Positions 7,278-9,689 of a stretch of DNA of 9,689 bases are shown piece after piece. The position numbers were made by a program, and so were the translations under genes. Position 1 is the first letter of the stretch, and each line of letters opens with the position of its first letter. Under the pieces are notes generated by a model. The model was not told the DNA's origin, ran no database searches, and saw nothing but the letters and a program-made list of their open reading frames with translations. The DNA is from Pauljensenia sp902373545 (GTDB lineage Bacteria > Actinomycetota > Actinomycetes > Actinomycetales > Actinomycetaceae), in the NCBI RefSeq assembly GCF_041432775.1, contig NZ_JAPWAG010000043.1, forward strand, positions 1 to 9,689, in the 5' to 3' direction.

Positions 7278-7612
7278 TCGCGGTGGGTGGTCTCGGTGCC
7301 CGGGCGCGGCTGGTCTCGGGGTTACTGCCGGGGTGTGGCTGGCCTCGGTGGTGCGTGGGTGCGGCCGCCTGCTGGCTTGATACGGAGTCCTGCTGTCCTT
7401 GGGCTCGCTGTCGGGCTTGGGGACCCTTGGGCTCACTGCCGGGGCGCGGCCGCCTGCTGGCTTGATGCCGAGTTCTGTCGTCCTCGGGCATACGGTAGGG
7501 GCTTGGGTTCCTGTGGGGTTGCTGTCGGGGCTGGTTGTGATCCATCCTGTGCGTGAGCGGCGTGCGTGTTGTCGGCGTTGACGAGGCTATCAAGGGCTAC
7601 TAGAGGAGGATC
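7278..7612 (+). repeat. 335-bp spacer with internally duplicated G/T-rich repeat
   Basis: I see no convincing gene. This is an expanded relative of the 237-bp spacers at 6522 and 8132. A 21-bp element that starts with the palindrome GCGGCCGC (less its last base in places) and ends in TGGCTTGAT occurs at 7361-7381 and again at 7446-7466. The same element occurs once in each shorter spacer (6592-6612 and 8202-8222). The second repeat unit accounts for the extra length. The plus strand is strongly G/T-rich. The 3' end carries a toxin-tail vestige. Confidence 0.7.
7577..7603 (+). pseudogene. Vestige of the toxin 3' end before immunity gene D
   Basis: The frame reads VDEAIKGY-stop against IDQAIKGY-stop of the intact toxin. 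From 7589 onward the DNA matches 5979 onward without difference through the stop, the RBS and into the immunity gene start. The preceding codons diverge within a few residues into the G/T-rich spacer, and the frame meets TGA about 45 bp upstream. This is the 3' scrap of a toxin copy, or the left edge of the duplicated unit. Confidence 0.7.
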
Positions 7613-8131
7613 ATGTCTTTTGAGTTTACCGTGTTGTCTGATGATCGTTTCATCGAGATTCTTGAGGCGTGGGTGGACTCACCCTGGCCTAAGACTGTTG
7701 AAGACGGCTACGCTCTACGCGACCGCTTCGGATGGGTACCCTCAGAGAACAAGCCGGATGTTTTCACCTCTGATGTCGTGCCTGATGAGCTTTCCGCTGC
7801 CTTCACCAGTCGGCAGGGCGTGATTGGTTCTTTCGACTTTCCGATCACTGATATTGCGCCGGAGGAGGCTCGGGGTGATTCGTTGGAGGATGCCTTGGTG
7901 ATTTATCGGCATTTCTGTGACATTCTGACGAGTCGGTATGGGAAGCCCAAGCGGCGCAAGAATAGGAACGGATTTTACGAGGCTCTATATGTTTCTCCGC
8001 AGGGGGTGGGTATCAATCCGGGTGGGTGTCGTTCCTTCGTTGAGTGCAACATTAAGTCTCCTGAGGAGATGTTTATTGAGAGCGAGTACGCGCGTCTGGT
8101 CGCCAAGGGGTACATCTCAGAGGACGAGTAG
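7613..8131 (+). CDS. Putative immunity protein, paralogue D (mosaic of A and B)
   Basis: The protein is a visible chimera. Residues about 43-99 follow paralogue A, including SENKP-VFTSDVVPDELSA and FTSRQGVIGSFDFPITDI. Residues from about 100 to the end are identical to paralogue B, including YEALYVSPQGVGINPGGCRS and the B-type FIESEYARL. The N-terminal 41 residues are B-like with one change (Val29 for Ala, in KTVEDG). At the DNA level the A-like part is about 95% identical to 2949-3120. The 3' part and following spacer are nearly identical to B and its spacer. The start and GGAGGATC leader are the same as in B. Whether it inhibits the present toxin or another one cannot be told. Sharing B's late patch but not its centre makes it a natural test of which patch sets specificity. 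Confidence 0.85.
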   Translation: MSFEFTVLSDDRFIEILEAWVDSPWPKTVEDGYALRDRFGWVPSENKPDVFTSDVVPDELSAAFTSRQGVIGSFDFPITDIAPEEARGDSLEDALVIYRHFCDILTSRYGKPKRRKNRNGFYEALYVSPQGVGINPGGCRSFVECNIKSPEEMFIESEYARLVAKGYISEDE

Positions 8132-8382
8132 TACCGGCACCCGGGCGCGCCTGGCCTCCGGCTTACTGCCGGGGTGTGGCTGGCCTCGGTGGTGCGGGGG
8201 CGCGGCCGCCTGCTGGCTTGATGCCGAGTTCTGTCGTCCTCGGGCATACGGTGGGGGCTTGGGTTCCTGTGGGGTTGCTGTTGGGGCTGGTTGTGATTCA
8301 TCCTGTGCGTGAGCGGCGTGTGTGTTGTTGGTGTCGGCCGGGCCATCAAGGCCCTGTGAAGGAGGATCATGTCCTTTGAGTT
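8024..8382 (+). repeat. Identical block, copy 2 (with 6414-6772)
   Basis: Second copy of the ~359-bp identical block. It spans the 3' part of gene D, the 237-bp spacer at 8132-8368 and the start of gene E. The spacer holds no credible gene. It has one GCGGCCGCC-containing element (8202-8222) and ends in the toxin-tail vestige. Confidence 0.85.
8333..8359 (+). pseudogene. Vestige of a toxin 3' end before immunity gene E
   Basis: Same sequence and placement as the vestige before gene C: VGRAIKAL-stop, 9 bp before the ATG. It lies inside the identical block, so it is not independent evidence. It arose by duplication with its spacer. Confidence 0.43.
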
Positions 8383-8887
8383 CACCGTGTTGTCCGATGA
8401 ACGTTTCATCGAGATCCTCCAGGCCTGGGTAGACTCACCGTGGCCCAAAACCGCCGAAGACGGCTACGCCCTACGAGACCAATTCGGATGGGTACCCAAG
8501 GAGGATAAGCCAAGTTTGTTTACTTCCGATATTCAACCTCACGAGCTTTCGTCTAGCTTTAGCTGTCGACAGGGAGCTCTATATTCATTTAACTTTCTAA
8601 TTACTGATATTGCGCCTGAGGAGGCTCGGGGGGATTCACTGAAGGATGCCCTGGTGATTTACCGGCACTTCTGCGACATTCTGAAGAGCCGGTACGGTAA
8701 GCCCAAGCAGCGCAGGAACAAGGGGGGATACTACCGTTCGACGTATATTACTTCCCGCGGTGTCGGCATCAGTATTGGTGGCAATCGGTCACTCATTGAC
8801 TGCTACATTAAGTCTCCTGAGGAGATGTTTATTGCGAGTGAGTATGCGCGTCTGGTCGCCAAGGGGTACATCTCGGAGGACGAGTAG
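8369..8887 (+). CDS. Putative immunity protein, paralogue E (172 aa)
   Basis: Last of the array. The early variable part resembles B (EDKPSLFTSD, 45-54) but then becomes private (HELSSSFSCRQGALYSFNFL, 58-77). The late patch YYRSTYITSRGVGISIGG is C-like, and the closing SPEEMFIASEYARLVAKG is A-like. The basic patch reads KPKQRRNKGG. The order B-like, private, C-like, A-like again indicates shuffling between copies. GGAGGATC precedes the ATG. After the stop, about 40 bp resemble the start of the spacer behind C. The repeat homology then stops at about 8928, so the array ends here. The role is inferred as for the other copies. Confidence 0.85.
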   Translation: MSFEFTVLSDERFIEILQAWVDSPWPKTAEDGYALRDQFGWVPKEDKPSLFTSDIQPHELSSSFSCRQGALYSFNFLITDIAPEEARGDSLKDALVIYRHFCDILKSRYGKPKQRRNKGGYYRSTYITSRGVGISIGGNRSLIDCYIKSPEEMFIASEYARLVAKGYISEDE

Positions 8888-8949
8888 TACCGGCGGGTGG
8901 TCTCGGCGCCCGGGCGCGGCTGGCCTCGACCTGGGAGTCGCAGGCGGAT

Positions 8950-8965
8950 TGTTTCACGTGAAACA
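8950..8965. promoter_or_regulatory. parS: parS centromere site (perfect)
   Basis: Third perfect TGTTTCACGTGAAACA palindrome, 62 bp past the stop of the last immunity paralogue and close to where repeat homology ends. With the sites at 2688 and 3429 it brackets the toxin/immunity island. Confidence 0.92.
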
Positions 8966-8986
8966 AACACCGGCCCTCGGGCCTAA

Positions 8987-9101
8987 TGCAGGAGTGGAGA
9001 GAGCCAAGAGGTCATCGACACGGCGATAGACGTACTAGACCCAGTCGGCGATGAAGCCGAGGGTCGGTGGTCCGGTCGCCTCATGGGCTTGCCGGTTATG
9101 G
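8987..9101 (+). pseudogene. Possible gene remnant cut by the ISL3-family element
   Basis: An open frame without a usable start codon reads SQEVIDTAIDVLDPVGDEAE (from 9002) then GRWSGRLMGLPVMG. It has a helix-like, protein-like composition and runs directly into the IS left end, with a TAA just upstream. No family is recognised. It may be the internal part of a gene disrupted by insertion and by upstream rearrangement. Chance openness in GC-rich DNA is a real alternative for so short a stretch. Confidence 0.25.
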
Positions 9102-9689
9102 GGCTCTTCGCATTTTGGGGTGTGGGGGGTGGTGTTGGCATGGGGTCGGGGCCTGCCCGATGATTGAGGTTGCAACACTTCAAACGCTGGGAGGCCCCGA
9201 CATGCCTCATGCTACCTTTTCTGCTGCGGATATGACGATTTATTGTGGGTTGGAGGAGCTGGGCTTAGTGGCCGTGGGGATGCGCTGCCAGGGGGGTGGG
9301 TTCGTCCTGAAGTGCCGTGCGGCTAGTCCTGCTCGGCTGTGTCCAGGGTGTGGGCGCCCGGGGTATTCGCTGGGGTCGCGTACCCGGCGCTTAGCGCACG
9401 AACCGCGGGGGCATCAGCCCACGACGCTGGCGGTGTATGTGGGACGTTACCACTGTCGCGCGTGTTCTCGCTCCTGGTGTGACGACATCAGCCAGGCGGC
9501 TCCCCCACGCGCCAAACTCTCCTTTGGGGCCTTGCGCTGGGGACTTGTGTGCTTGATCGCTGACAATATGTCCATGAATCGGATCGCCGCTCACCTGGCG
9601 GTAGCCTGGCATACCGCCAACGAGGCGATACTGGCCTATGGGGAAGAACTCCTGCTGGCGGATTCGACTCGTTTTGAAGGCGTGCGCGT
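9102..9689 (+). mobile_element. ISL3-family insertion sequence, left part (runs off the window)
   Basis: The left terminal repeat begins about 9102 with GGCTCTTCGCATTTTGGGG, of the GGCTCTTCG type usual for ISL3 ends. About 80 bp later the transposase gene starts. The right end is outside the window, so the inverted repeat and the expected 8-bp target duplication (candidate left copy ending at 9101) cannot be confirmed. Confidence 0.78.
9202..9689 (+). CDS. ISL3-family transposase, N-terminal 162 codons
   Basis: The start ATG has GGGAGG 7 nt upstream, and the frame stays open to the window edge with no stop. A zinc-binding N-terminal domain is visible as CPGCG (47-51) and YHCRACSRSWC (83-93), the IS204/IS1001/IS1096/IS1165 zinc-finger layout. 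A helix-turn-helix-like segment follows (about 114-145, including LIADNMSMNRIAAHLAVAW). The segment LLADSTRFEGVRV leads into the catalytic DDE part, where family members continue with a Gly-Val-Asp-Glu motif just beyond the end. It mobilises the IS by cutting its terminal repeats. Truncation is only by the window; whether the full gene is intact is unknown. Confidence 0.9.
   Translation, partial: MPHATFSAADMTIYCGLEELGLVAVGMRCQGGGFVLKCRAASPARLCPGCGRPGYSLGSRTRRLAHEPRGHQPTTLAVYVGRYHCRACSRSWCDDISQAAPPRAKLSFGALRWGLVCLIADNMSMNRIAAHLAVAWHTANEAILAYGEELLLADSTRFEGVR

Larger units (their letters stand above)
6003..8887 (+). repeat. Tandem array: two 2-gene units, period 1610 bp
   Basis: Paralogue pairs B-C and D-E start exactly 1610 bp apart (6003/7613 and 6759/8369). 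The gene lengths and the B-C and D-E spacers are the same length. The homology also runs leftwards into the end of the toxin gene (5976-6002 against 7586-7612). The best explanation is tandem duplication of a two-gene unit with its left edge in or next to the toxin 3' end. Identity is uneven: near complete from about 6304 to 6771, but much lower in the middle of the C/E genes. This points to later divergence and conversion. Confidence 0.8.

Noticed and set aside
6003..8887. CRISPR-like or short-spacer repeat array
   Set aside because: The repeats are whole coding genes with 237-335 bp spacers, not short direct repeats with unique spacers.
8972..8985. Small GGCC/GGCC hairpin after the last parS as a terminator
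   Set aside because: The stem is only 4-5 bp and has no T-run, so it is too weak to call in DNA this GC-rich.

Overview
The window looks like chromosomal DNA of a high-GC actinobacterium. Actinomycetaceae (Actinomyces/Schaalia type) is my best inference, based on GC-rich coding, type VII-style secreted proteins, a YbaB-like partner gene and an ISL3-family transposase. No rRNA or tRNA gene was seen. Four copies of the ParB-binding centromere motif parS (TGTTTCACGTGAAACA; three perfect, one with a single mismatch) lie at 32, 2688, 3429 and 8950. This places the window near the replication origin and the parAB region.

Left part (1-2564): two housekeeping genes form an apparent minus-strand operon. 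They are a PLP-dependent class I/II aminotransferase and, 22 bp downstream, a D-alanine--D-alanine ligase. A 14-bp perfect hairpin closes the operon beside the degenerate parS.

Middle and right part (2565-8887): an accessory island on the plus strand. A compact three-gene operon encodes a YbaB/EbfC-like protein, a small ESX/EspC-like protein and a ~556-residue polymorphic toxin. The toxin has a WXG100/CpnT-like secretion region and a C-terminal candidate PD-(D/E)XK nuclease domain. Its putative immunity gene starts 9 bp after the toxin stop. Four further paralogues of that immunity gene are present, one upstream of the operon and three downstream. All five proteins have 172 residues, nearly constant ends and variable patches. 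The downstream copies are organised as two tandem units with a 1610-bp period. They share a block of about 359 bp in which I see no difference, and they show mosaic exchange between copies. Short in-frame vestiges of the toxin's last codons precede three of the downstream immunity genes. This suggests that toxin-tail/immunity cassettes accumulated and lost their toxin parts.

Right end (8888-9689): a perfect parS, a possible gene remnant, then the left end and N-terminal 162 codons of an ISL3-family transposase that runs off the window.

Working model (inference): the operon makes and exports a contact-dependent nuclease effector with small helper proteins. The immunity array protects against this toxin and against related toxins of competitors. 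The array is embedded in the parS cluster near the origin.
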